Source: Candidatus Alistipes merdigallinarum (GTDB lineage: Bacteria; Bacteroidota; Bacteroidia; Bacteroidales; Rikenellaceae). From it: DNA of 64,000 nt. Both the position numbers and the translations under genes were made by a program. This document shows positions 9,609 to 17,733 of the stretch, in pieces (position 1 is the first letter of the stretch; each line of letters begins with the position of its first letter). The notes beneath the pieces are model-generated. The model did not search any database and had not been told where the DNA came from. It saw nothing but the letters and a program-made list of their open reading frames with translations. The DNA is taken from NCBI GenBank assembly GCA_019119305.1, contig DWXH01000040.1, positions 124,001-188,000 of the forward strand. Reading direction: 5' to 3'.

Positions 9609-9638
9609 TTCGTCAAAAATCAAAACCGACTACTTTTA
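9609..9638 (+). promoter_or_regulatory. Promoter-like element ahead of a terminator
   Basis: TTCG at 9609-9612, 18 bases, then TACTTTTA at 9631-9638 (one mismatch to TAnnTTTG). No gene follows, and a terminator begins only about 30 bases later. Confidence 0.3.
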
Positions 9639-9666
9639 CCATAGCAGACAAAATCGAGTATATTAT

Positions 9667-9696
9667 CCCCGTATCTGGCAGGTACGGGGTTTTCTT
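9667..9696 (+). terminator. Intrinsic terminator
   Basis: CCCCGTA at 9667-9673 pairs with TACGGGG at 9683-9689, followed by TTTTCTTT. It may end the receptor-lipoprotein transcript (175 bases upstream) or a very short RNA starting near 9645. Confidence 0.8.
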
Positions 9697-9873
9697 TCAA
9701 TGGAAACAACAAAACCCTCGCATTTCCTGATCGACAATCGTTCCAAAAATGCCTGAAAGATGCACCAAATCAGAAAAACAAATACCTGAACTCTCATTCT
9801 CCTCCCAACATAAGACGAAGATGGAAATTCCTGTCTTACCTCTCCTCCTCAACACCTTAATTTTCTTATACAT

Positions 9874-9904
9874 TTTGCGATATACGGAAATTTAACTATC
9901 TTAG
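9874..9904 (+). promoter_or_regulatory. Promoter of the CNNM/CBS membrane protein gene
   Basis: TTTG at 9874-9877, a 19-base spacer and TATCTTAG at 9897-9904 (one mismatch). It is 25 bases before the ATG at 9930. Confidence 0.6.
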
Positions 9905-9929
9905 TCCGGTCAACAACCTATAATCTTTA

Positions 9930-11222
9930 ATGGAAATTGTCATAATTATCGGGTTGATCCTGCTCAATGGCGTTTTGTCCATGTCAGAAATCGCAATGGT
10001 ATCAGCCCGGAAATCGCGTCTCGAAGCAGACGTAAAAAAAGGAAGCAAATCCGCCAAAACCGCACTGAAATTAGCCAACGCTCCGGATACCTTCCTCTCC
10101 ACCATCCAAATCGGCATCACATTAATCGGTATCCTGACCGGTCTTTATTCGGGAGAGGTGCTCGCCCACAGCCTGGGAAAGGTCATCGCTCTGATCGAAC
10201 CCCTCAAACCGCATGCCGTAGCTATCGCCCAAACGCTGATCGTCATTATCGTGACCTATCTCACACTGATCATCGGCGAACTTGTTCCGAAACGTATCGG
10301 AATGAGTGCTTCGGAACGTGTTGCGAAAATAGTCGCCCGACCGATGAATTTACTCTCGAAAATCGCCCTGCCTTTCGTATGGTTGCTCTCGAAAAGCACT
10401 GCAATAACACTTAAACTTCTCGGCATCAACACACAAGAGAACAACAAAGTAACCGAAGACGAAATCAAGGCAATCATTCAGGAAGGAACCGACGGCGGTG
10501 AAATCCGAGAGGTAGAACAGGACATCGTCGAACGTGTTTTCAATTTGGGCGACCGTAACGTGGGATCAATCATGACCCACCGCAGCGAAATGGTCTGGCT
10601 GAACGTAAACTACACAAAAGAACAGATCGAAGAAATTGTTAAAAACAATCTGTTCAACACCTATCCGGTAGCCGATCAGAACCTCGACTCGATCATCGGA
10701 GTCGTGCACTTGAAAGACTTGTTCGGACGGCTTGACGAGGAGGGCTTCAAACTCTCCAAAGTACTTCGAGCTCCGGAATACATTCCCGAAAACCTGAGTG
10801 TATACAATGCGTTGGAATTGATGCGGACAACAGGAGGAAGATACGGTATCGTCACCGATGAGTTCGGCAGCATCGAGGGAATCGTTACACTGAAAGATAT
10901 CGTCCGAGCCCTGATCGGATCAATGCCCGAAATCGGAGAAGAACAGGAGATCGTCGCCCGTGAGGACGGAAGTTTCCTGATCGACGGGCAGATTCCATTT
11001 TACGATTTTCTCGCCCATTTCGACATGGAAGACCTTTATAATGAATTTAATTACAATACGCTCAGTGGCTTGATTCTCGAAGAGTTGGAACATATTCCAC
11101 ACACCGGAGAAAAACTGTCGTGGCGTAATTTCGATTTTGAGATCGTCGATATGGATGCCGCCCGGATCGACAAAGTTCTCGTTTCCTTGAAAAAATCAGA
11201 AGAGGAACAGGTCGAAATATAA
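9930..11222 (+). CDS. CNNM/CBS/CorC_HlyC-domain membrane protein (hemolysin-family, CorB/YtfL-like)
   Basis: A 430-residue inner-membrane protein. An N-terminal DUF21/CNNM domain with four hydrophobic segments (about 1-190; LNGVLSMSEIAMVSARKSRLE, IIGELVPKRIGM) is followed by a pair of CBS motifs (about 205-330; SIMTHRSEMVWLN, YPVADQNLDSIIGVVHLKDL, GRYGIVTDEFGSIEGIVTLKDI) and a C-terminal CorC_HlyC domain (about 345-425; VAREDGSFLIDGQIPFYDF). Family members are associated with divalent cation, especially magnesium, efflux or sensing. The historical hemolysin label does not imply a toxin. It has its own promoter and a strong terminator on either side. Confidence 0.92.
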   Translation: MEIVIIIGLILLNGVLSMSEIAMVSARKSRLEADVKKGSKSAKTALKLANAPDTFLSTIQIGITLIGILTGLYSGEVLAHSLGKVIALIEPLKPHAVAIAQTLIVIIVTYLTLIIGELVPKRIGMSASERVAKIVARPMNLLSKIALPFVWLLSKSTAITLKLLGINTQENNKVTEDEIKAIIQEGTDGGEIREVEQDIVERVFNLGDRNVGSIMTHRSEMVWLNVNYTKEQIEEIVKNNLFNTYPVADQNLDSIIGVVHLKDLFGRLDEEGFKLSKVLRAPEYIPENLSVYNALELMRTTGGRYGIVTDEFGSIEGIVTLKDIVRALIGSMPEIGEEQEIVAREDGSFLIDGQIPFYDFLAHFDMEDLYNEFNYNTLSGLILEELEHIPHTGEKLSWRNFDFEIVDMDAARIDKVLVSLKKSEEEQVEI

Positions 11223-11249
11223 ACTTGCCCTGCTTCTTTAACAAAACAC

Positions 11250-11287
11250 AGATGGGGGCGGACCGAAATTTCGATCCGCCCCCATCT
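11250..11287 (+). terminator. Intrinsic terminator between convergent genes
   Basis: AGATGGGGGCGGA at 11250-11262 pairs perfectly with TCCGCCCCCATCT at 11275-11287. A TATTGTTT tail follows. It serves the plus-strand gene and is probably active in both directions. Confidence 0.88.
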
Positions 11288-11358
11288 ATTGTTTACGACC
11301 AGAGCTATAATACACAGATTAGATGTTTATCTGTACTCCTGTCTTCTTCTTTTTAATA

Positions 11359-11649
11359 TTAACTCATAACGGCCAACATACCTCCCACAATACTGGAAAA
11401 TACGGCAAACCAAAGTATCAGACCTATAGCAACCCAAATCAAAGAGGCTTTGCAATAGTTCGCTTTGGTTTTATTCACACCTCCGCCAAATCCCCAAATA
11501 AACAACATGATGATGTTGACAATAGGAATAATCAATATAAGCAATATCACCATCCACTCCCCTACGGACATCACGGGAACTTTCTCTTCCACCGGTTGAT
11601 AAACCTGATTCTGCGCTTCTGGACGCTCTTGGGTATTTACATTCTCCAT
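11359..11649 (-). CDS. Small two-helix membrane protein
   Basis: A 96-residue protein with a polar N-terminus and two hydrophobic helices (VILLILIIPIVNIIMLFIWGF and the segment around LIWVAIGLILWFAVFSSIV), separated by a short GGGVNKTKANYCKA loop. The start at 11649 (MENVNTQ) is preferred over an in-frame ATG four codons upstream because it gives the charged start usual for this type. Similar small proteins with a lysine/Ala-rich inter-helix loop are common in Bacteroidales and have no known function. It is single, with mtnA ending 92 bases away on the same strand. Confidence 0.65.
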   Translation of the reverse strand: MENVNTQERPEAQNQVYQPVEEKVPVMSVGEWMVILLILIIPIVNIIMLFIWGFGGGVNKTKANYCKASLIWVAIGLILWFAVFSSIVGGMLAVMS

Positions 11650-11740
11650 AATACAAAACATTTAGAGGTTTAAGATATGGCTCAAGGTACAAAAAACAAT
11701 CCATACTGTCAATATCAATACAAATTATTTTCTGTATTTT

Positions 11741-12802
11741 TTAAAAGCCCCAACTCTCAAATGTCTTTTGGTATGGGGCACGGGCAATCCCATTTTCAGT
11801 GATGATCGCCGTAATCAATTCAGCCGGTGTCACGTCAAATGCCGGATTGAAGGCCTTTACTCCGGCAGGAGCCATCCGCCCGGCATACCACATCTCGGTT
11901 ACCTCTTCCGGCGGACGCTCCTCGATCGTGATCGCATCACCGCAAGGGCAACGCATATCGATTGTCGACGTCGGACCCAGCACATAAAACGGAATACCGT
12001 AATGACGCGCCAAAATCGCCACTCCCGACGTACCGATTTTGTTGGCCGCATCCCCGTTGGCCGCAATCCGGTCGCAACCTACGACTACCGCCTGTACCCA
12101 TCCGTTATGCATCACCATCGAGGCCATATTGTCACAGATCAGCGTCACATCGACACCCGCATGTTGCAGTTCAAATGCCGTTAAACGTGCACCTTGCAAC
12201 AACGGTCGGGTCTCGTCGGCAAAAACCCGAAACGCATATCCCCGCTCCTGTCCCAGATAGACCGGTGCCAATGCCGTGCCGTACTCCGAAGTCGCCAAAT
12301 GACCGGCATTGCAATGGGTCAACAGACCCATTCCCGGACGCAACAACGACAACGCGTACTCTCCGATGCGACGGCACGATGCCGCATCCTCGTTGCGTAT
12401 ATTGTGTGCTTCTTCCTTCATCCGGTCCAATATGTCTTCGATCGAAGCGTGACGGTACGTCATTACACAGCACTCTATACGCTCCAATGCTGCCGTCAGA
12501 TTTACCGCTGTCGGACGCGAAGAGGCCAAATAGTCGCGGATTCGGGAGAAAGATTCATAAAAATCGGGAAATGCCTCATGCCTCAATACCCGACAACAGA
12601 CATAAATACCATAAGCCGCCGTCACTCCGATAGCCGGAGCCCCGCGAACCCGCAACCGGTAAATCGCCTCATAGATCTCTTCCGGTGTTCCCAACGAACG
12701 GTAAACGATCGATCCGGGGAGGTACGTCTGATCGAGAATCACCACCCGATTCGATGCAGTATCGAGCCGTACCGTCTTCAAATCTTCCAACAACTGCTTC
12801 AT
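11741..12802 (-). CDS. mtnA: S-methyl-5-thioribose-1-phosphate isomerase
   Basis: A 353-residue cytoplasmic enzyme that converts methylthioribose-1-phosphate to methylthioribulose-1-phosphate in methionine salvage. It belongs to the eIF2B-alpha-like isomerase family. The family's catalytic Cys and Asp are visible: Cys164 in LLTHCNAGHLA and Asp244 in VVVGCDRIAANGDAANKIGT. The N-terminal VRGAPAIGVTAAYG motif is also present, and length is normal. No other methionine-salvage genes are nearby, so it may serve a partial salvage route or 5-deoxyribose phosphate disposal, as seen in other organisms. Its own promoter lies at 12847-12876. Confidence 0.95.
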   Translation of the reverse strand: MKQLLEDLKTVRLDTASNRVVILDQTYLPGSIVYRSLGTPEEIYEAIYRLRVRGAPAIGVTAAYGIYVCCRVLRHEAFPDFYESFSRIRDYLASSRPTAVNLTAALERIECCVMTYRHASIEDILDRMKEEAHNIRNEDAASCRRIGEYALSLLRPGMGLLTHCNAGHLATSEYGTALAPVYLGQERGYAFRVFADETRPLLQGARLTAFELQHAGVDVTLICDNMASMVMHNGWVQAVVVGCDRIAANGDAANKIGTSGVAILARHYGIPFYVLGPTSTIDMRCPCGDAITIEERPPEEVTEMWYAGRMAPAGVKAFNPAFDVTPAELITAIITENGIARAPYQKTFESWGF

Positions 12803-12846
12803 ATGGATCCGATATTCGATTTTCGACCCGTTATCAGGTCGGTTTA

Positions 12847-12876
12847 CAAAGATACTATTTTCTATCGCTCAACAAA
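12847..12876 (-). promoter_or_regulatory. mtnA promoter
   Basis: Read on the minus strand: TTTG (12876-12873), an 18-base spacer and TATCTTTG (12854-12847), 44 bases before the mtnA start. Confidence 0.6.
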
Positions 12877-13069
12877 CAGGACGATTTCTCTGTTCCGTTC
12901 CCAGTCATACATTCCGAATCGTAACGCGCTCTCTTAATCTATATCTATTTGACTACCCGTCTAAAATTTCATTTTATCCTTTGGCACAACACATTAAAAT
13001 ACCTCTTGTATTCCACCTTTTTATTTCTCCCCTCATATACAATGATCTACCGACACTTATTCTCCTTCA

Positions 13070-13103
13070 AAAAAAATGCGGACCGAAATTTCCCGATCCG
13101 CAT
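13070..13103 (-). terminator. Intrinsic terminator after nfnB
   Basis: On the minus strand ATGCGGA (13103-13097) pairs with TCCGCAT (13082-13076) and is followed by a run of seven or more T (the A-run at 13069-13076 on the plus strand). Confidence 0.85.
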
Positions 13104-13180
13104 AATATAAAATATCCTTAATGATTTGCTTTCGATTGCACTCTTTCAGGCACTCGAAACCCCGTCGGCACGGCAATTCG

Positions 13181-14572
13181 CTATGCCTTGGTCTGCAGGT
13201 AGGCATCGATCGCCTTTGCAGCCCGACGTCCGGCTCCCATAGCCAGAATGACCGTCGCCGCACCTGTCACGGCGTCACCTCCGGCAAAAACGCCCTCGCG
13301 CGAAGTCTGTCCTGCCGCCTCGTCGGCAACAATACATCCCCGTTTGGTAGTATCCAATCCTTTGGTCGTCGATGCAATCAGCGGATTCGGGGATGTTCCC
13401 AAAGCCATGATCACCACGTCACAAGCTATATCGAATTCCGAACCTTTCACTTCGATCGGTGAACGGCGTCCCGATTCATCGGGTTCGCCCAGTTCCATCC
13501 GCACACAGCGGATTCCACGCACCCATCCCTTCTCATCGCCGAGTACTTCGACCGGATTGGTCAACATCTGGAATTCAATTCCTTCCTCTTTTGCATGGTG
13601 GACCTCTTCAGCCCGGGCGGGAAGTTCCGCTTCGCTCCGACGGTAAACGATATGTGCATCGGCACCCAGACGGGCCGCTGTCCGGACTGCATCCATCGCC
13701 ACGTTACCTCCACCGACAACCACCACGCGCTGTCCGACATAGATCGGCGTATCATAGCGATCATCATAGGCCTTCATCAGATTGGCCCGGGTCAAAAACT
13801 CATTCGCCGAAACCACACCGTTCAGGTTCTCTCCCGGGATTCCCATAAAACGGGGCAGACCGGCACCCGATCCGATAAACACAGCCGAGTAACCCTCTTC
13901 GTCGAGCAAAGAGTCTACCGTCACCGTGCGGCCGACGATCACATCCGTTTCGATCTCGACCCCGAGCTTCAGCACATTTTCGATCTCTTTGGCCACAACC
14001 TTATCTTTCGGCAAACGGAATTCGGGGATTCCGTACTGCAATACGCCTCCGGCCTTATGCAGCGCCTCGAAAATTTTAACCCCATAACCCATTTTCGCCA
14101 AATCGGCCGCACAGGCCAATCCCGCAGGACCGCTACCGATCACCGCAACTTTATATCCGTTGGCCGGAGCCGGGGTAACTGCTTCGCCTCCGTTCTCGAT
14201 GCTCCAGTCGCCCACAAACCGCTCCAATTTTCCGATCGAGACCGGTTCTCCCTTGATTCCCAATATACAGGAACCTTCGCATTGTGTCTCCTGCGGGCAT
14301 ACCCGACCGCAAACCGACGGCAGCGAACTGTCCTTTGCAATCACCCGTGCCGCTTCGGCAAAATTGCCCAGACGGACCTGCTCGATGAATTGCGGAATCT
14401 GGAGCGACACCGGACAACTCTCCACACAACGCGGTTTCTTGCAACCCAAACAACGGGTTGCCTCGAGTTGGGCCTCCTGAACATTATATCCGTAACAAAC
14501 CTCTTCGAAATTGGTGACCCGCACCTTCGGGTCCTGTTCCCGAACGGGAACTCTCGGTATCTTATTTGCCAT
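13181..14572 (-). CDS. nfnB: NADPH-side subunit of NfnAB (glutamate-synthase small-subunit-like)
   Basis: A 463-residue flavoprotein of the GltD/NfnB type. The N-terminus carries two cysteine clusters for [4Fe-4S] centres (CLGCKKPRCVESCP and CGRVCPQETQCEGSC). These are followed by an FAD-binding motif (VAVIGSGPAGLACAADLAKMG) and an NADPH-binding motif (VVVVGGGNVAMDAVRTAARLGA). The protein ends with the ATG..GDAVTGAATVILAMGAGRRAA region that closes this family. The nfnA gene lies 44 bases upstream on the same strand, so the pair is best read as the electron-bifurcating NADH-dependent ferredoxin:NADP+ oxidoreductase. A glutamate synthase beta subunit is the other name it often receives, but no large GltB subunit is nearby. 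Confidence 0.9.
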   Translation of the reverse strand: MANKIPRVPVREQDPKVRVTNFEEVCYGYNVQEAQLEATRCLGCKKPRCVESCPVSLQIPQFIEQVRLGNFAEAARVIAKDSSLPSVCGRVCPQETQCEGSCILGIKGEPVSIGKLERFVGDWSIENGGEAVTPAPANGYKVAVIGSGPAGLACAADLAKMGYGVKIFEALHKAGGVLQYGIPEFRLPKDKVVAKEIENVLKLGVEIETDVIVGRTVTVDSLLDEEGYSAVFIGSGAGLPRFMGIPGENLNGVVSANEFLTRANLMKAYDDRYDTPIYVGQRVVVVGGGNVAMDAVRTAARLGADAHIVYRRSEAELPARAEEVHHAKEEGIEFQMLTNPVEVLGDEKGWVRGIRCVRMELGEPDESGRRSPIEVKGSEFDIACDVVIMALGTSPNPLIASTTKGLDTTKRGCIVADEAAGQTSREGVFAGGDAVTGAATVILAMGAGRRAAKAIDAYLQTKA

Positions 14573-14616
14573 CTTAAAATTCTGTAATCTTTTCCGTTGA
14601 AATTTCCATACATTCG

Positions 14617-15501
14617 TTATCGGTCGAGTCCGATCTTGCAGACATGTCCTTCGGCCCGTTCCCGTTCGATCTTCGCCTTGCGGCTTTCGATTGTCTTGTA
14701 CATGCCCTGGCGGCGCATCGCCTCGTCGAAATCGACCTGATGCCCGTCGAATTCGGGTCCGTCGACACAGGTGAACCGCGTCTTACCGCCGACCGTAACA
14801 CGGCAGGCACCGCACATCCCCGTACCGTCGACCATCAACGTATTCAGGCTGACAATCGTCTTCAGGCCATACTCCAATGTCGTTTTGCAGACAAACTTCA
14901 TCATGATCATCGGCCCGATCGCAATCACTTCGTCATACTTTTTACCCTCCTTGTCGATCAGATGACGCATCAGGTCGGTCACCATTCCGTGGAACCCTTC
15001 GCTTCCGTCGTCGGTAGCGATATAGACGTTTCCGGCCACCGCCTTCATCTTTTCGACAAAAATCAACGTATCCTTGTTTTTAGCTCCGATAATCACGTCT
15101 GCCTTGACTCCGTGCTCCGACAACCATTTAACCTGTGGGTAAACCGGCGCGGTACCCACACCTCCCGCTACAAACAGGATCTTCTTGTTGTGCAAAACTT
15201 CGGGATCTTCCTTCACAAAATCCGAAGGACGGCCCAACGGACCGGCAAAATCGGCCAGCTGTTCGCCAACGTTCATCGAGCACAGCTTCGTCGTCGAGAA
15301 ACCGACCGTCTGCGTGACGATTGTCACCCAACCTTCCGTTGCATCATAATCGGCAATCGTCAACGGGATGCGTTCGCCCGCCTCGTCGAGACGCAAGATG
15401 ATAAACTGTCCCGGTTTGGCTGAATGAGCCACACGAGGAGCCTCGATATCCATCCGATAAATATTAGGGGCCAGAAGCTCCTTTCTCAGAATCTTGTACA
15501 T
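14617..15501 (-). CDS. nfnA: NfnA, ferredoxin-NADP+ oxidoreductase subunit alpha
   Basis: A 294-residue FAD/NAD-binding protein of the dihydroorotate dehydrogenase PyrK/sulfide dehydrogenase type. The FAD-binding part has IPLTIADY (about 45-52), the NAD-binding part VAGGVGTAPVYPQ (111-123), and a C-terminal [2Fe-2S] region has Cys230, Cys233 and Cys245 (MCGACRVTVGG and FTCVDGPEFDGH) with Asp225 close by. NfnA clusters are known to use three Cys and one Asp. With NfnB it couples NADH and reduced ferredoxin to NADP+ reduction, important for NADPH supply in anaerobes. It is followed by nfnB and preceded after 51 bases by the DUF1573 gene. Confidence 0.9.
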   Translation of the reverse strand: MYKILRKELLAPNIYRMDIEAPRVAHSAKPGQFIILRLDEAGERIPLTIADYDATEGWVTIVTQTVGFSTTKLCSMNVGEQLADFAGPLGRPSDFVKEDPEVLHNKKILFVAGGVGTAPVYPQVKWLSEHGVKADVIIGAKNKDTLIFVEKMKAVAGNVYIATDDGSEGFHGMVTDLMRHLIDKEGKKYDEVIAIGPMIMMKFVCKTTLEYGLKTIVSLNTLMVDGTGMCGACRVTVGGKTRFTCVDGPEFDGHQVDFDEAMRRQGMYKTIESRKAKIERERAEGHVCKIGLDR

Positions 15502-15552
15502 GTTTTATCTATATTGTTTAGGTCTTAGTTCTCTCTTTTTGTCTAAACCAAA

Positions 15553-16638
15553 TCAATTCACTATGGTCGCTGCCAAACGAAGTTCCCGCAACGGTCGGGT
15601 CGGATCGTTTACGATCAACACAATCCGGTCCATCATTTTGCCAGTTCCGAGGTTCTTTGTATCCAACATCACATCGAAAGCGAGGGTTTCACCCGCCGCA
15701 ATCTCCCGATCGGGATCGAGCGTCGTCGACATTCTCGGACCCAACTTCATGTCACGGATGATCAACGGCTGTTTCCCGTCGTTTTTCAGCGTAAAACTCC
15801 GCCGCAATTCATTCCCCGCTTTCAGGTTCCCGAAATTATAGTATTGGGATGAAAAAACCGCTCTTGGAGCCTCTGCTATTTCTGCGGCTGTCATGGTCGA
15901 AAAATCCTCGGTCGCTACACCCGACGCAACCAAACAGGTCTCTACCAACTGACCATCGATCCACAAATCGACCGTATCGCTCTGCATTCCCCATACATCG
16001 GAAGCCGAAAAATCATACCTTAAGGTTATGGCTCCCTGGTCGCCCGCCGCAACCCGCACCGAGGCCGGTAGAGCCGTAAAACTCGGACGGGGAGTTCTGC
16101 ACACCAGCTGCACCTCGACCGGGCGGTCTGTTCCATTAAAATATTCGATCGCACGAGACTTCGATTTACCCCGAGGAACATATCCCAAGTTGACCGATGT
16201 CGTACTCAACGACAACGCCCCGACGGATACGGGATAACGGTCCGCCGTTGTTTTCGGACTCGGCACCACATCTCCCGTAACGCTCAATATATCCTCACCG
16301 CCCCCCGTACTCCGGACCGTAATCTCTTTTCGGAAAGCACCCGGACGGTCTTTGGGATTGTACGTTACCGTAATGCTGCCTTTCGCGCCCGGACGCACCG
16401 GTTCTTTACTGAATTTGGGAGTCGTACACCCGCATCCGACCGTTACCTTTTCGATCACGACAGGTGTTTTACCGGTATTGACAAAATCGAACCGACACGA
16501 CACCGATCCGTCCTTCTCCTGAATCGTTCCGAAATCCCACACCATTTGTGTGAACTGCAAAACGCTCTTCGGCGAAGCAGCCCCAACCGTATCGAACAGC
16601 AAAAACAATCCGATGATAAAAACACAAAACCTTTTCAT
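15553..16638 (-). CDS. Secreted DUF1573-domain protein
   Basis: A 361-residue exported protein. The start at 16638 (MKRFCVFIIGLFLLFDTVGAA) gives a clean signal peptide, and an in-frame ATG seven codons upstream is less likely. Residues about 30-130 match DUF1573 (VWDFGTIQEKDGSVSCRFDF, then KVTVGCGCTTPKF and GSITVTYNPKDRPGAF), an Ig-like strand domain common in Bacteroidetes. A second, related domain follows (SVNLGYVPRGKSKSRAIEYFNG) and a third ends the protein (YNFGNLKAGNELRRSFTLKNDG). Three DUF1573-like units in tandem are therefore seen. Function is not known. A -7 element (minus TAACTTTG, 16664-16657) lies 18 bases before the start. Confidence 0.85.
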   Translation of the reverse strand: MKRFCVFIIGLFLLFDTVGAASPKSVLQFTQMVWDFGTIQEKDGSVSCRFDFVNTGKTPVVIEKVTVGCGCTTPKFSKEPVRPGAKGSITVTYNPKDRPGAFRKEITVRSTGGGEDILSVTGDVVPSPKTTADRYPVSVGALSLSTTSVNLGYVPRGKSKSRAIEYFNGTDRPVEVQLVCRTPRPSFTALPASVRVAAGDQGAITLRYDFSASDVWGMQSDTVDLWIDGQLVETCLVASGVATEDFSTMTAAEIAEAPRAVFSSQYYNFGNLKAGNELRRSFTLKNDGKQPLIIRDMKLGPRMSTTLDPDREIAAGETLAFDVMLDTKNLGTGKMMDRIVLIVNDPTRPLRELRLAATIVN

Positions 16639-16656
16639 CTCCCGTCTATTGGACCG

Positions 16657-16664
16657 CAAAGTTA
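16657..16664 (-). promoter_or_regulatory. -7 element for DUF1573-nfnA-nfnB
   Basis: Minus strand TAACTTTG matches TAnnTTTG exactly. It sits 18 bases before the start at 16638. No clear -33 element is seen. Confidence 0.45.
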
Positions 16665-16706
16665 ATCATTTTATCAGAACTTTCCATTTCCTGTATCGGA
16701 CAACCG

Positions 16707-17666
16707 CTACAATTCGAATCCCAAACGGAGAAACATCGCCTTGTCCGTATCGATATCCGACCCGGTCGTCGTCAACAGGTCGCCCACGATCGATCCGCTG
16801 ATGCCGCAACGGAACAATTCCGGTTCGATCGCTTTGATCCGACTCCGACCACCGGCCAATCGTACGGATGCTTCTGGATTGAGGATACGGATCATCGCAA
16901 CGGCGCGGACCACCTCATCGTCTTTCAGCGGAGGAGTTCCTGCAAGGCGTGTTCCGGGAATCGGATTCAAAATATTGACCGGAATCGAGACCGCACCGGT
17001 ACGCCGTATGGCAAGGGCAAATTCGACCCGCTGCTCCTCACTCTCACCCATACCGATAATTCCGCCACTGCAGACCTCCAGACCCGCTTCACGGGCCCAT
17101 TCGATCGTCTGGAACTTCTCTTCGATCGTATGGGTCGTACACAACTGCGGGAAATAGGACGGAGCCGTCTCCAAATTGCAATGGTAACGGGTCACCCCGC
17201 TCTCTTTAAGCTGAAACAGCTGTTCGCGGTTCAACAGCCCGAGCGATGCGCACAGTTTGATCGAACACTCCGACCCGATACGGCGATAGATGGCGCAGAT
17301 CCGTTCGGTATCGGCCGGAGACAACGTCCGTCCGCTGGTCACCAGCGAAAAACGGGACACCCCTTTCGAGGCATTATGTATCGCTTCATGCAACGCTTCA
17401 TCAGCCCCGACCAACGGATAGACCTCAATGTCGGTATGATGGAAACGCGACTGCGAGCACCACTTGCAATCCTCGCCGCATTTTCCGCTGCGGGCGTTCA
17501 TGATCGAACACATGTCGACGCGCTTTCCCTGATACCGGAGCCGCAAAGCGTGAGCCAACGCACACAGATCCTCCAGCGACAACGACCGCATCAGACTCAG
17601 GGCCTCGTCATAATCGGGACGGTAACCCTCCTCTATTTTCTTTTCCAAACCGGAAATGGATTCCAT
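16707..17666 (-). CDS. bioB: Biotin synthase
   Basis: A 319-residue radical SAM enzyme that inserts sulfur into dethiobiotin to make biotin. The radical SAM cysteines are Cys63, Cys67 and Cys70 (CGEDCKWC), preceded by MCSIMNARSG. Further expected features are YHCNLETAPSYFP, CSGGIIGMGES, VNILNPIPGTRL and the C-terminal GGRSRIKA with Arg for cluster binding. Length is typical. It is divergent from bioD, with which it shares a 67-base region containing back-to-back -7 elements. Confidence 0.97.
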   Translation of the reverse strand: MESISGLEKKIEEGYRPDYDEALSLMRSLSLEDLCALAHALRLRYQGKRVDMCSIMNARSGKCGEDCKWCSQSRFHHTDIEVYPLVGADEALHEAIHNASKGVSRFSLVTSGRTLSPADTERICAIYRRIGSECSIKLCASLGLLNREQLFQLKESGVTRYHCNLETAPSYFPQLCTTHTIEEKFQTIEWAREAGLEVCSGGIIGMGESEEQRVEFALAIRRTGAVSIPVNILNPIPGTRLAGTPPLKDDEVVRAVAMIRILNPEASVRLAGGRSRIKAIEPELFRCGISGSIVGDLLTTTGSDIDTDKAMFLRLGFEL

Positions 17667-17676
17667 ACGAATTTCT

Positions 17677-17708
17677 TTTGTTTGTTCTCCACAAAGGTAC
17701 TACTTTTG
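17677..17708 (+). promoter_or_regulatory. bioD promoter
   Basis: TTTG at 17677-17680, a 20-base spacer and TACTTTTG at 17701-17708, 25 bases before the chosen bioD start at 17734. It supports that start over an in-frame ATG at 17716. Confidence 0.65.
17692..17699 (-). promoter_or_regulatory. -7 element for bioB
   Basis: Minus strand TACCTTTG matches TAnnTTTG exactly. It lies 25 bases before the bioB start and one base away from the opposing bioD -7 element. No clear -33 element is seen. Confidence 0.5.
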
Positions 17709-17733
17709 ACACGAATTGTTTTTCCGATCCACT

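Larger units (their letters stand above)
9492..9929 (+). other. Intergenic region with a possible small RNA and the CNNM promoter
   Basis: No credible protein gene lies here. It holds a promoter-like pair at 9609-9638, a terminator hairpin at 9667-9696 and the promoter of the next gene at 9874-9904. The rest is A/T-rich and featureless by eye. Confidence 0.6.
12803..13180 (-). other. Intergenic region between nfnB and mtnA
   Basis: No gene is supported here. It contains the nfnB terminator (13076-13103) and the mtnA promoter (12847-12876). The part between is A/T-rich and shows no further structure by eye. Confidence 0.6.

Noticed and set aside
12194..12937. A 247-codon plus-strand frame across mtnA
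   Set aside because: Antisense to a complete MtnA with intact active-site residues.
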